The position numbers and the translations under genes are program-made. This document shows positions 22,074 through 34,080 of a stretch of 64,000 nucleotides of DNA, one piece after another. Within the stretch, counting starts at the first letter, position 1; each line of letters starts with the position of its first letter. Origin of the DNA: Persicaria tinctoria (Eukaryota; Streptophyta; Magnoliopsida; Caryophyllales; Polygonaceae). The stretch spans positions 18,437,001 through 18,501,000 of the forward strand of contig JBANSL010000019.1 of the NCBI GenBank assembly GCA_037127255.1, read 5' to 3'. A model generated the notes under the pieces. It ran no database searches and was not told where the DNA came from. It worked only from the letters and a program-made list of their open reading frames with translations.

Positions 22074-23728
22074 AGTGGTTCCCTTGTGCACACCCCTTAG
22101 GGTGTATCTTGTGCACGAATCTGAACCGCTGATTAGATGGAATGGATGGACATGATTAAAAGGATTTTTTTTCTTATTTTTTATTCAAGTTGTGGGACCC
22201 ATATGGGTAAAAAGCATCCACTTCCCCTCCACTCTCCTTTGTGCAGTGCGTGAAACCACCCCCACCCCACCATTCTTTTTTTTTTTTTTTTCGTAAGCAG
22301 TTGTTTTTATTTTTTTTTTTTTAAAAAAATATGAGGGATTTTTTGGTGGAAATCACCTGATTTCATTTGTTTTTTAAATTTGTCAATTAAACCGAATAAT
22401 TTTTCACATACTACCGAATAATGTTATGTTATTTTTTCCATCCAATTCAGATGAAAATTTATTAATTATGTTATTTTTTCCATCCAATTCATATGAAAAT
22501 TTATTAATTTCACTGAATAATTATATGCTACCGAATAATATTTTGTTTTTTTTTCCATCAATTTCAGATAAAAAAAACTCCAGATCTCTAAAAAATAGTT
22601 ACGATTTATACGAATAATGCTTCATATTTTACCGAATAATAATTCACATTTCACCGAATAATGTTTAATTATACTCATGCGATGAAGATTTTTTTTTTTT
22701 TTTTTCAAACAAAGACTCCCTTCCTGGCGAATAATGAATAAGATTTCACAGAATAATTAACCAACTAAATAATGACTCAGATTTCACCGAATAATTAACC
22801 AACTAATGACCACTAGTGACCGAAATTCACTACATATGACTGAATAATTACCGAATAATAAATCGAATTATACATCTCAAAAACCTTAAACCAAATTCGA
22901 CAAGGATCTCCTAATTATGCATCTCCACCACCACCCGATTGCCCAAAAGAGGATATATATATAAGGATCTCCTAATTATTATGCATCCAAACTAATTAAA
23001 TTATTGTAAATGGTATTGCATATACCATACCACTTTCGTTCAAATTTGAGTTGGCTCAGAGGAAAGAATCCATGAATTCCTTCCTAATCAATCACAAAGC
23101 AACCATGGCAGCATCCCTTAGTGCTCGTGCTAAAGGATTCCGGCAAGGAGGAGGGTCGGAGAAGGGGGCGGATGAAAGAGCTCGCCACCACCGCCCGGAT
23201 CTAGCGATGTCGCCACCATCTCCCTAGTCTTCGGCCTCAATCGCACCTCTGCCTTCCCCGCAGCACTACTTTCCGCTGTCATCGATGTCTTCGTCGCCTT
23301 CGTCTGGAATCAAGCCATGGAGACCTCTGGAACATACGGAATCAAGCCATGAAGACATCTCTCTTCTCTATTCAGGCCGCCCCTCTCTTCTCTGTCCATG
23401 GAGACCTCTTTCTTCTCTGTTCAGACCTCCGGACAACAGACACATCGCCACCGATGGTGGAATCGGCTTGTGAACGACGTCTGCTCAGGCCGCCTCTCTC
23501 TTCTCTATTCTTTTGGGTACACAAGAATGAAGATGAGACTAATTATAATTTAGGGTTTTTCTACCACTTTCCCACGCGCTCTATTCTTTTGGGCCTCTTT
23601 TTTCCATTTTCTTTTTAAAAAAAAAATATTAACGTGGCTTAATCTTAGCCATCCATCAAAATCAGATCAAGGGTTCACAACTGTGCACAAAGTACACCCC
23701 AAGGGGTCTGAACTTTATACCCATTCTC
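22071..23728. mobile_element. TA-flanked inverted-repeat element with CCGAATAAT motifs
   Basis: The left end, GGGAGTGGTTCCCTTGTGCA and onward, and the right end, read inward GAGAATGGGTATAAAG, share an imperfect inverted repeat including the ACCCCTTRGGGTGTA and TTGTGCAC blocks. Both ends abut TA microsatellites (22020-22070; 23729-23740). The interior 22390-22880 has about a dozen scattered CCGAATAAT or one-mismatch copies. The segment 23100-23520 is GC-rich and gene-like in composition, with no recognisable protein. No transposase is seen. The superfamily is unknown; a microsatellite-targeting non-autonomous DNA transposon is the best guess. Confidence 0.65.
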
Positions 23729-23740
23729 TATATATATATA

Positions 23741-24169
23741 TGACTCATGCTGCATCATATCGATCTACTTATATGGCTCGACCTGTTTTCTAGTTTGCAA
23801 GCCCGGCCATTGCTAAATCAGGCCCGGTTTCAATAAATTAACTATCCAAAGTACTAATAACTTAATTAGTTAATTTGAATGAGAGGTCTGTTGCATTGCA
23901 TGTTTGGAAAAGATTTTTGAAGGGTATTCAAAGAATCAAACAGGCAACAATCTCCTTTGTAAACACATATGCTAATGCTATGTTATAGTGTATCCATGTT
24001 GATGTGAAGCAAACCACTTCAAACAAGCAACAATCTCCTTCATAAACCAGTATCGGACACATGAATGTTTCTATCCAACTGTTCGACATTATATTTTTAA
24101 CGAGTTTGCTAAATGTATCCAAAATTGTACTATTTGCACCACAAAACTCTACGCCTTTAGAAACGTAGA
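23741..24169. other. Intergenic, no feature recognised
   Basis: AT-rich. An AACAAGCAACAATCTCC-like stretch occurs twice (23937-23955, 24023-24041) with similar surroundings, suggesting a short internal duplication. No gene. Confidence 0.45.
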
Positions 24170-24600
24170 TTTTTTTTTAAAAAAATTTAGCAAAGAGTTC
24201 GGTTAGGGATTACCTAACCGATAGCATCCTGACGGATGAGGTTAGGCTAAACAATCACCCCTGGCAGAGCGGCAAATGTGTACAATCTTATCCGCCGCTC
24301 TATTACCACTACGGGGCACATGAGAGAAAGAAATCTCTCTCATATTAAGTAGAAGAAGTTTAATATCCGACATAATCAATTCGATTTCCCAAATGCATTG
24401 TAGGCTGTTTTTTAGGTGATTTATGATAATTAGTGAGTTACACCTTCTATATAGACAGAAGCTATGTGCATGCGGAGAGCTTGAGTCAAACCGTATTTTA
24501 AAGCAAGTATTTCAGTTCCAATGGGAGACGTCTGTCAACACTGTATACCCAATGTGAACAAATTTACCCAACCAGTCTCAAATGATGAAACCAATAGTGT
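24170..24600 (-). pseudogene. LINE RNase H fragment, minus strand
   Basis: Translating the minus strand in pieces gives TSPIGTEILALKYGLTQAL, HIASVYIEG, then FSHVPRSGNRAADKIVH. This is the order and content of a LINE RNase H C-terminus and closely parallels the copy at 61300-61560 (SPLQAECGALKLGIQKAL, FSHVNRTVNGVADKIAH). Several frameshifts and stops. The upper boundary merges into a Tourist MITE. Confidence 0.75.
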
Positions 24601-24618
24601 TGTCACCATTTAGATTTA

Positions 24619-24980
24619 GTGCTCGTTTGGATAAATGTAGGAAGTCAACTTCCTGGGAATTTAATTCTTGGGAAGTCTACTTCCCATGAATTGTACTTTC
24701 TGGGATTTTATGAAACATGTTTGGTTGAAAAATGAAAAAATGGTGGATTTGATATAGTGAGATAAATAAGGGATTTTTATTAGTAAGAAAAGGGTGGAAG
24801 TTGTCTTACCATATACCCCCTTGGTAATTCCAATTCCTGTATTTCACAGGAAGTTCAATTCCTGGGAATTTCAATTCCTGGGTTTTTGGAGATGAAATTT
24901 TTTAACCAAACACAGATATTCTATCCAACTTCCTGGGATATTCAACTTCCTGGGTTTTTCAAACCAATCCAAACGAGCAC
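24619..24980. mobile_element. Tourist-like MITE (PIF/Harbinger), 362 bp
   Basis: Termini GTGCTCGTTTGGAT and ATCCAAACGAGCAC, with a TTA duplication at 24616-24618 and 24981-24983. The interior contains many CTTCCTGGG/AATTCCTGGG motifs, near both ends. It has no coding capacity. Confidence 0.88.
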
Positions 24981-24983
24981 TTA

Positions 24984-25258
24984 GAAGTGTGGATCGGTCA
25001 AAATTAAGTTTAAGAGTACACTAGGGTTGACTTTAGAAACTTAATTTTTTTTAAGGGTTTGTGTTGTAGTTTTTTTTTTTTTTTTTTTTGCTACAAACAA
25101 TATCTCTCCTCTTTAATGATACGACCTTTTTGAATTGTGTGCCCTCACAAATGGTGTAATGGCCTTTTAGGGATTTCTTAAAGAACCTACAAATAAAAAG
25201 TGAAAAAAAGAATCTTCAATTAAATACTCCAATTGTTACTCATTACCTTCCAAATAAA
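24984..25258. other. Spacer with T-run
   Basis: No gene. A run of about 20 T residues at 25071-25090 may be the reversed tail of an unrecognised retroelement. Confidence 0.4.
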
Positions 25259-26083
25259 GGGAAAACTAATTAAAATATCCTAATTTTTGGGGGTATGGTA
25301 AAAATATATCTTTAACTTTCAAATGTAATAAAAATATCCTGACCTTCGAGGATGGTGGTAATATATTACCCTGTGTTTTCTCACGGATCAAAAATGCTAA
25401 CAAGACACCCTACGCGGATTTTTTACAAGGGTTTTCTTGAACAGTGTCCTTAGGAAAAAAAATAAAGAGTTGGACCGGGTTCATACTCAACGCCTTTTCC
25501 TCCTTCATATCTTTTTCCGTGGACCGTGGTCGCCTCTTGAATTATCTTCCAGGTCTTCTAGGTAGCTCATGGTTCCTCTTCAATGTCAGTCTTCCTCCCT
25601 CGTAGTCGACTATCTTGAGTTGTCTCTCTCACATTTTCTTCCCCTTTGATTCGTTCACGGATATGGGTGGGTAAGTTTTTTTCCCCTCTTCATTGTTGTT
25701 GTTGTTGGTTTAGTTTTGTTGTCGGTTTGGTGTTAGGAATAGTCGTGTTGTGTTAATTTGAGGCAATTTTGACCAGATTAGTTGCTTGGTTGAATCAATT
25801 TCGTTTTTCGGGTTTAATTTGTTATCGTTTTATTTTTTTCCTAATGAAACCGATCAAGAAAACCCAATTTTAGTGATAATTTGTAAAAAAAAGGCTTCAC
25901 GTATGTTGTCTTGTCAAAAAAAAAATCCACATAGCCTGTTTTGTCAGTATTTTTTACCCGTGAGAAACATAGGGTAATATATTACCACTACCCTCAAAGG
26001 TCGGGATATTTTTATTACATTTGAAAGTTAAGGATATATTTTTACCATACCCCAAAGGTGGGGGTATTTTAATTAGTTTTCCC
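25259..26083. mobile_element. Non-autonomous Mutator-like foldback, copy B (825 bp)
   Basis: Sister of copy A at 21077-21912: same termini (GGGAAAACTAATTAAAAT...TTAATTAGTTTTCCC), same inverted arms and same unique centre. Exact 9-bp target duplication CCAAATAAA at 25250-25258 and 26084-26092. Two copies with different targets and intact duplications show the family was mobile in this genome. Confidence 0.92.
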
Positions 26084-26092
26084 CCAAATAAA

Positions 26093-26351
26093 TGTAATTA
26101 ATGTTGAATGTTTTAACATTTCTCTACAAAGAGGAGTATATATTTAATAGATTAACTTAATTACAGTACCTTTCCATAATTATCATCTAAAAATAATAAG
26201 ATTCACTAAAAAAGGGACAGTTATTTTGTTATAAGAAAAAATGGTCAAATGAGCAATTATTGTGTTACGAAGGGAGTACATATTAATGATTAACAATGGT
26301 TAAGAAAATAAATTTTAAAAGAAAAAACACATCCCTCGATCAAAATCATAA
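26093..26351. other. Short AT-rich spacer
   Basis: No gene or repeat recognised. Confidence 0.4.
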
Positions 26352-26505
26352 GGACCGTTTGGTATAAGATTATATATAAGGTAAACAAAATTAAAATAAA
26401 TTTTGCATGAGAAAATATAATGTAGAGAAACTTTGTGTCTAAATGAAAGAAGAGTGCTCATTTTAGCATGAAAAATATTATAATAGGGATAATGATTATA
26501 ATTAA

Positions 26506-26620
<115 letters not shown>

Positions 26621-26630
26621 AGATATAATT

Positions 26631-26752
26631 ATCCCTTACTTAAATGGGTTATTGAAAGAATGGAAACAGAATAAATTTGTATGAAAATTTGATCCCTTAC
26701 TTAAATGGGTTATTGAAAGAATGGAAACAGAATAAATTTGTATGAAAATTTG
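26631..26752. repeat. Tandem duplication, 61 bp x 2
   Basis: 26631-26691 (beginning ATCCCTTACTTAAATGGG) is repeated without change at 26692-26752. Perfect identity implies recent origin, probably by slippage next to the TA run. Confidence 0.95.
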
Positions 26753-26868
26753 AGAAATGTGGATAATAATTAAAATTTTAAATGATGTATTTTGATTTAA
26801 AAATAAGCTATATATATTTATCTTGTTCTCGTTTACCTTTCTAAAACTTTAGGTCAAATGGGCCCTAA

Positions 26869-27250
26869 ATGTATTATGAAATGGACTATAATATATCATC
26901 AATAAAAATCAACCACATGTCCACTTGCTAACAAGACTCAACCTCCGTTACAATGTCATATACATCGTTTGGAGCACAAGAAGGTTTCATTCAATTGTTG
27001 AGCATGGAGCTATAGTATCTTTAAAGTCGGCAGCGTATAGTTCCTGTAGTTGGGTCTACATTCATCATAACTGATATCATGTGAGAAACCGAGAATTTCG
27101 ATCCGGATCGTAGAAAATATAGAGTCGGGTTGGCTTTATTTTTTTTTTGTTTATAAGGTCGAGATTCACCACTTTACACAAAAGTTTAAGCTAATGTGTA
27201 GCTTCCTTATATTTTGGTTTGGTTTTTAATTACCTTATTTTTCAATGCGA
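26869..27250. other. Intergenic, no feature recognised
   Basis: No gene, no clear repeat. Confidence 0.4.
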
Positions 27251-27829
27251 GACTCTATCCACGGCCCAAAAATATGATATTTTTGTTTTGGGACCTTTAG
27301 TGAAATATCCATAAAAATTGGCTAAATTAGAGGAGTATCCATATATTTGAAAATTTTGCAAAAGTGTCCATCCTACTTGCCCCCCGCCCCCCCTCAGTGC
27401 CCCCCAGGGCCCCCCTCGCGTGTCCAGTTTTTATTTATTTATTTATTATTATTATTTTTTTAAATTTACATGTCAGCACTTTCAGATATGCAACTATAAC
27501 CCGTTGTTATGCAAATATAATATTATAATATGCAAATATAATATTATGTTGGGGCAGTTACTATACCGGCCATATTTTTTTGGCCATATTAGGAAATTGT
27601 CCCCCACCCTCTCCATATTAGCAAAATGTCCACCAATTTTCTAACACTGCTGAAACGAATTTGCTGAAATTGTGCCCCAGTTTTTTTGTTTTTTTTTTGA
27701 GTTTTTTTTTTCCCCGCGAAACTGCCGAAACTGGTAAAACCCCTGTCCCACCCTCTGTTTCAGCAGTTTTTTTTTCGCTTTTTTTTTCGTTTTTTTTTCG
27801 CGTTTTCAGAGTTGTTGAAACTCATGTGC

Positions 27830-28140
27830 CACCCTCTGTTTCAGCTTTTTTTTTTCTTTTCGCGTTACTGTTTTTTTTTTCATGTTGCTGAAACCCCGAT
27901 TTCAGCACTGTTGTTGATGCCGAAACCCCCTCATGTTTCAACAGTTTTTTTTTTCGCGTTGCTGAAAATGTTTTTTTTTTCCGCGTTGCTGAAACCCCGA
28001 TTTCAGCACTGTTGTTGATACTGAAACCCCAATTTCAGCAACGTTATTGATGCTAAAACCACGGTTTCAACAACGTTGTTGATGCTGAAACCCCGATTTC
28101 AGCAACGTTGTTGATGCTGAAATTGTTGCTGAAACCGTGT
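27830..28140. repeat. Degenerate GCTGAAACC/GATTTCAGCA repeat array
   Basis: A unit of about 40 bp containing GCTGAAACCCCGATTTCAGC (itself an inverted repeat) followed by AACGTTGTTGAT recurs at least five times. The same TTTCAGCA word continues at 28263-28325. Non-coding. Confidence 0.8.
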
Positions 28141-28157
28141 TACGGGATATAAAATTT

Positions 28158-28225
28158 AGCCTATGCGGGATTCGAACCTATGTATTTACGCATAGGACAT
28201 CGATCTACCATTGAGCTAAGAGGCT
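28158..28225 (-). other. tRNA-like module, copy 1
   Basis: On the minus strand it has an A-box-like TAGCTCAATGG and a B-box GGTTCGAATCC, with AGCCTCT at the 5' end pairing with ATAGGCT at the 3' end (6 of 7). The anticodon arm is not well formed, so it is a tRNA-derived sequence rather than a functional tRNA. It lies within repeat element E1. Confidence 0.65.
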
Positions 28226-29074
28226 TTTAAAGGAGATTTTAAAGCAAGGAACATCAAAATTCATTGCAGTCCGCATTTCGGCAATTGCTGAAACTACAAT
28301 CCGCATTTCAGCAATTGCTGAAATTGCCAATATCCAAACCCAAACCATGTAAAAATCAAGATAATCCATTATTTTTGTGCAATTTGATAACAATTCAAAA
28401 ATAAAATATTATAAGATGCTGAAATTATAAGATGTTGAAATAAGCAATTAGCATGGAATCAATAAGCAATTATGAATCAATTAGCACAATTTGATAACAA
28501 TTATGACTTACGGTAGCATACATATATGTATATGAATCAATTAGCATACATTTATGAATCATAAGCATACATATATGTATATGAATCAATTAGCATACAT
28601 ATAATTGGCAAACAATTTCAACAGTGGAAAGACCTAATTACTTGTATATGTCTGTCACATCTCCATATTCTGTTCAATTCAGAAAACAAATTTGGGAAAA
28701 TGTTAATAGGACAAATAAAAGCCAGGACAAAAAACGAGGAAGCTGGGAAATTTCCACTGGTTCATCTTTATGGTTCCCAGCTCCTACGTATGAAAATTTT
28801 GTCAAGAATTCTTGACAGAATTGTTTAAGATGCATCTTGATCTGTTTAAATATTTTAAATAACAATATCTGAAAGGTTGATGTCTTGACTAATTATCTCC
28901 ATCTTGATCTGTTTTGGTCACCCTCTCCAATTCCCAGCTTCTACGTTTTTTGTCCTAGCTTTTATTTGTCCTATTAACATCTTTATGGTTACGTATGGAA
29001 TTCTTAAACAATTCTGTCCAGAATTTGCAGCTAACAAGTATGGAAATTGCTGAAATTGGGGCTGAAATCAATTA

Positions 29075-29186
<112 letters not shown>

Positions 29187-30200
29187 TGTACACAATGGCA
29201 AATTTTCATCATTAGAACCAAATCAAATTTCAGAATTCCATGTATCAGTTAGAACCAAAGTAAATTTCAGAATTCCATTAATCAACTGTGTATCAGTAAA
29301 ATACACATTGAAGACAAGCAATGTAAAGTCCATCCTTGAATACCTATCACTTGGTAGTCGTCGTCATCTTCCCCTTGAGATTCGGAACCTGAACCCCATC
29401 TATCTCCTCCATCATCAAAGTCCCAGCATTCGCCCCAATTTCAGCAACAAATCTGATGACCACCGGCAACAGATCGGCGCGGAAACCATCGGATCTCAGA
29501 TCTCTCTCTCGCTCTCTCAGATCGGATCTGTTGCTGCAGTCCGGCGGTTCTGTTGCTGCCGGTTGTCGTCCATGACTCGGATCTGTTGTAGCAGACCTAG
29601 AAAGGAGCCGCCATGGTCGCTCGGAGGTTGAGATCTTCAATCGGTGGCTCACTCGCTCGGAGATTGCCTCCTTGACCGCCGCTTGTTGCAATCGATCATC
29701 GATCTGCACTCCACCTCCCCTCTGCGAACGAACTTCTAGAAAATCGTTCGCACTCCACCTCCACCTGGATTTTTCTGGCGGGAGCGGAGCTGGAAACGAG
29801 GCAAATCGGAGGCAGGTGGTTGTGTCGGAGCGACTTCGATCTGGCCAATCTCGTCAGGAGGGAGGGAGGTGATTGTGTCGATTGATGAAACAATCGATCT
29901 TCGGATCTGTGGTGGGGGAGAGGAGGAGAAGGGAGGCTGTGGCACGGATCTGTGTTGGGGGAGAGGTGGAAGAGGAATGCAGCCATGAAAAGGAGTTGAA
30001 AGCTCTCAGTCGGCGGAAGAAGGAGATTAGAGGGCAGAAGAAGAGAGAAGAGCGCGAGAGAGAGGAGGAGATTAGGTTTAGGGCCAATTTTAATTTTGGT
30101 GCTGAAAAGGAGTTAGATTAGAGGGTAATTTTGTCTAAAAAAATTTAGGTGGACAAAACCACAATTTGCCGGACTTGGGGGACAATCACTAAATTAGGGA

Positions 30201-30229
30201 GAAAATTTGCGCCTTCGGCGTAAATTTTC
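30201..30229. other. Terminal hairpin of E1
   Basis: GAAAATTTGCGCC-TTC-GGCGTAAATTTTC: a 13-bp stem (12 Watson-Crick pairs and one G-T) with a TTC loop. The homologous hairpin of E2 is at 36617-36645. Confidence 0.85.
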
Positions 30230-30310
30230 TCTATTATGTTATGCAAGCATAAACAACCTTATGGAAAGAATATGCACACGCATTTGTATTTTGAAATTGC
30301 ATTAATATAT

Positions 30311-30360
30311 CTTATTTGCACATAAGCACATCACTCTACCATTGATTGACCTAAGATGCT
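30311..30360 (-). other. tRNA-like module, partial copy
   Basis: The minus strand matches the 5' two thirds of the copy at 33275-33343 (GGTAGAGTGATGTGCTTATG) but has no B-box part. It follows the E1 hairpin closely. Confidence 0.5.
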
Positions 30361-30377
30361 TTTAAAATTGCATTAAT

Positions 30378-31400
30378 GTCAACTTCGATGTTGCTGACAC
30401 CGACATTCCTGACACCGTTGACACTGATGGTGACATCGGAGATGCTTTTTTCCATGTCAGAAGCACTGACGTTGACATTGCTGATACGAACATCGGAGAT
30501 GCTGACACTTACGTTGTCGACGTCAACATCGGATATGTTGACACTGACATCTACGATGTCAGCTGGCGCCGACATCGATGCTGCCAAAGCTGTTGACGTG
30601 GACGTTAGGCATGCTTTTTTCGTGTCAACGCTTTTTTTTCCGTGTTAGCACTGACACTGACATTGTCGATGCCGACATTCGAGATGCTGCTGACGCTGAC
30701 ATCGGAGATGTTGTTGACACCGACATTCTTGACACTTACATCGGAGATGCTGACGCCGACGTCGAAAATGCTTTTTTCCGTATCAGCAGCACTGATGTTG
30801 ACATTGTTGATGCCAAGATCGAATATGCCGACATTGATGCTAACGTTGCTGACGTCAGACAGTCTAACACTGCTAACATTCACATCGGAGATGCTGACAC
30901 TGATGTTGATATTGCTGACGTCAACATCGGAGATGTTGACGCTGCTGACCCTGACATCGGAGATGTCGGCTGATGCCGACATCGTTGTTGCGAACGTTGT
31001 TGGCGCTGACGTCGAAGATGCTTTTTTTTTGTCAACGCTTTTTTTTTCGTGTAAGCACTGATATATTGTTGACACTGTTGACACTGTCACCATTAACATT
31101 GCGAACACCACTAACATTTTTCGTTTCAGCGCTGACGCTGATGTCGGCTGACGTCGACATCGGAGATGCTGACGCTCATGTTGACTAACGATGATATCAG
31201 CTAACGCCGACATCGGAGATGCTGACGCTGATGTCGACTAATGACGACGTCGAATATGCTTTTTTCCATGTCAGAAGCACTAACGTTGACATTGCTGATA
31301 CCGACATCGGAGATGTTGACACTTACGTTGCCGACGTCAACATCGGATATGCTGCCAGCCGACATCAGAGATGTCGACTGGCGTCGACATCAATGGCTAA
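30378..31400. repeat. Triplet-periodic minisatellite (GACATCGGAGATG family)
   Basis: At least a dozen copies of RACATCGGAGATG or close variants, separated by GCTGAC/GTTGAC-rich spacers, mostly in multiples of three. Because of the triplet period both strands stay open for long distances (for example 131 codons at 30578-30973 plus, 202 codons at 30605-31213 minus), giving Asp/Ile/Ala-rich or Ser/Val/Asn-rich translations. Opposing open frames of equal quality argue against either being a gene. Confidence 0.8.
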
Positions 31401-32640
31401 ATGTCAACATTTAAGCTTAATGTCAACATATCATAAAAGATAAAGTTTACAAATAAGATCATTCTCAGAATTGATATCATATTATATAAGATGAGAATAT
31501 CAAACTTCTATAATCATCTAATAAAAGAAATGGTAAAAGATAAAGCTTTTGCACATCAACGGCTAAATGTCAACATATAATAAAAGATAAAGTTTACAAA
31601 TAAGATCATTCCCAAAATTGATATCATATTAGATGAGATGAGAATATCAAACTTCCATAATCATCTAAAAAAAGAAATGGTAAAAGATAAAGCTTTTTCA
31701 CATCAACGGCTAAATGTCAACATTTAAGCTAAATGTCAACATATAATAAAAGATAAAGTTTACAAATAAGATCATTCCCAAAATTGATATCATATTAGAT
31801 GAGATGAGAATATCAAACTTCTATAATAATCTAATAAAAGAAATGGTAAAAGATAAAACTTTTGCACATCAACGGTTAAATGTCAACATATAATAAAAGA
31901 TAAAGTTTACAAAAAAGATCATTCCCAAAATTGATATCATATTACATGAGATGAGAATATCAAACTTCTATAGTCATCTAATAAAAGAAATGGTAAAAGA
32001 TAAAGATTTTGCACATCAACGGCTAAATGTCAACATTTAATCTAAATGTCAACATATAATAAAAGATAAAGTTTACAAATAAGATCATTCTCAAAATTGA
32101 TATCATATTACATGAGATGATAAGCTCAAACTTCTACAATCCTCTACTAAAAGAAATGGTAAAAGATAAAGCTTTTGCACATCAATGGCTAAATGTCAAC
32201 ATTTAAGCTAAATGTCAACATATAATAAAAGATAAAGTTTACAAATAAGATCATTCCCAAAATTGATATCATATTAGATGAGATGAGAATATTAAACTTC
32301 TATAATCATCTAATAAAAGAAATGGTAAAAGATAAAGTTTTTGCACATCAATGGCTAAATGTCAACATTTAAGCTAAATGTCAACATATAATAAAAGATA
32401 AAGTTTACAAATAAGATCATTCCCCAAATTGATATCATATTAGATGATATGAGAATATCAAACTTCTATAATCATCTAATAAAAAAATGGTAAAAGATAA
32501 AGCTTTTGCACATCAATGGCTAAATGTCAACATTTAAGCTAAATGTCAACATTTAATAAAAGATAAAGTTTATAAATAAGATCATTCCCAAATTTGATAT
32601 CATATTACATGAGATGAGAATAAAAGATAAATGTTGACAT
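31390..32640. repeat. Tandem satellite, 166-bp and 147-bp units
   Basis: Eight units can be phased on AGTTTAC at 31444, 31591, 31757, 31904, 32070, 32236, 32402 and 32567, giving spacings of 147, 166, 147, 166, 166, 166 and 165. The 19-bp length difference is presence or absence of one CATTTAAGCTAAATGTCAA segment. Units are highly similar, so expansion is recent or homogenised. Confidence 0.92.
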
Positions 32641-32689
32641 TTAAGCTAAAATGTCAACATTTAAGTTAAATGTCAACATTTAAGCTTAA

Positions 32690-33200
32690 ATGTCAACATA
32701 TAAGTTATTGTTATGCAAATATAACTTTATGATATGCACAAATAACAATCTATTATGCAAATTTTTACTGCTGACACCAGATGTCAGCAACATTGTTTGT
32801 ACCTCTTAATTTGAAGCAAATAATGTGACAGATCATATCAAAGAATGAACTAATCATATAAAAGCAAATGTAAAAGTATGATATGCAATTATAAATTGAT
32901 GATATGCAAATCTAAGATTAAAATATGCATAAATTAATTCACGTTGTACATATATAAGATTATTGATATCTAATACCTAGATTTTAATTTTTAGTAAATA
33001 AAAATAAGTTGGGGAAATACAAATTGATGTTGTGAAAATGTATGATTATAATATGCAAATATAAGTTGATGTTGTGCAAATGTAAAAGTATAATATGCAA
33101 TTATAAATTGATGATATGCAAATATAAGATTAAAATATGCAAATATAAAGTGATGATATGCAAATGTAAAAGTATAATATGCAATTATAAATTACTAGAA
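32690..33200. repeat. ATGCAAATATAA interspersed repeats
   Basis: The word ATGCAAATATAA or one-base variants recurs many times, often preceded by TGATGAT or TTGT. Part of the block (32700-32840) is repeated at 33718-33890, including the downstream CTGCTGACACCRGATGTCAG palindrome. Confidence 0.8.
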
Positions 33201-33274
33201 AATTGCACTAATATATCTTATTATTGAACAATTATTAGAAAATTTTGTAAATTACTGGAATTATTATAAATTTT

Positions 33275-33343
33275 AGCCTATGTGGGATTCGAATCCACGT
33301 ATTTGTGCATAAGCACATCACTCTACCTTTGAGCTAAAAGGCT
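33275..33343 (-). other. tRNA-like module, copy 2
   Basis: The minus strand reads as a near-complete 69-nt tRNA shape: acceptor AGCCTTT/ATAGGCT (6 of 7 pairs), D-arm GCTC...GAGT, and T-arm GTGGA-TTCGAAT-CCCAC. The anticodon loop would be CTTATGC (TAT), but the stem is imperfect. Flanks are shared with copy 1, so it is a dispersed repeat rather than a lone tRNA gene. Confidence 0.6.
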
Positions 33344-34080
33344 TTTAATTATATTATAACATAACATTCAAATAAACAAATAAGAGTTATGTTCACGCCA
33401 CAACCAAAAAAGGAGAAAAAAAAAATTGGAACTCCTAATAAACAGTACACATTTGCACAAAAAGAGGTCATGTTAGCACACAATTAGAAATAAAAAAGAA
33501 CTTATACATCAACTTGAATAACATGTGAACAATAAATGTCAAATCAATATAAAACATAGCATAACTAGCAAGAGAATTCATACTTCATAGGAAGAATGGG
33601 ATAAATATAGCATAACTAGCAAAACAGATCACAAAACCTTTGCTATGTTCTCACGTAACCAAAAAAAGAAAAAGGAAAAAAGAGGAAGTTTATTAAAAAA
33701 AATGAAAAATAAGAAGTTTATGTTGTGCAAATATAAGTTACTGTTATGCAAATATAACTTCATGATATGCACATATAACTATCTGTTATGCAAATATAAC
33801 AATCTATTATGCAAATTGAAACTGCTGACACCGGATGTCAGCAAGATTGTTATTCCCTCTTAATTTTTATCAAATAATGTGAAAAATCATATTCCTCCCA
33901 GCAATAATTCTAGTAAAGAGCTATGCAAGTGTAAATATCAAAAAGATGACTTATCAATCAAGAATATTACGAAAAATGACAAGGAAAAATAAAGAAAGCA
34001 CACTTTAAAGTACTAAATGATTTTTATACAAATGCCAAATCAAGTTAATTACACATTGGAATTGAGCATGTAATATTTTT

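Noticed and set aside
30605..31213. A 202-codon minus-strand protein rich in Ser/Val/Asn
   Set aside because: It results from a triplet-periodic DNA repeat that is equally open on the plus strand.
31390..32640. CRISPR array
   Set aside because: Unit length of 147-166 bp with no unique spacers, in a plant genome; it is a tandem satellite.
33275..33343. Functional tRNA gene
   Set aside because: The anticodon stem is imperfect and the module is repeated with shared flanks, so it is tRNA-derived repeat sequence.
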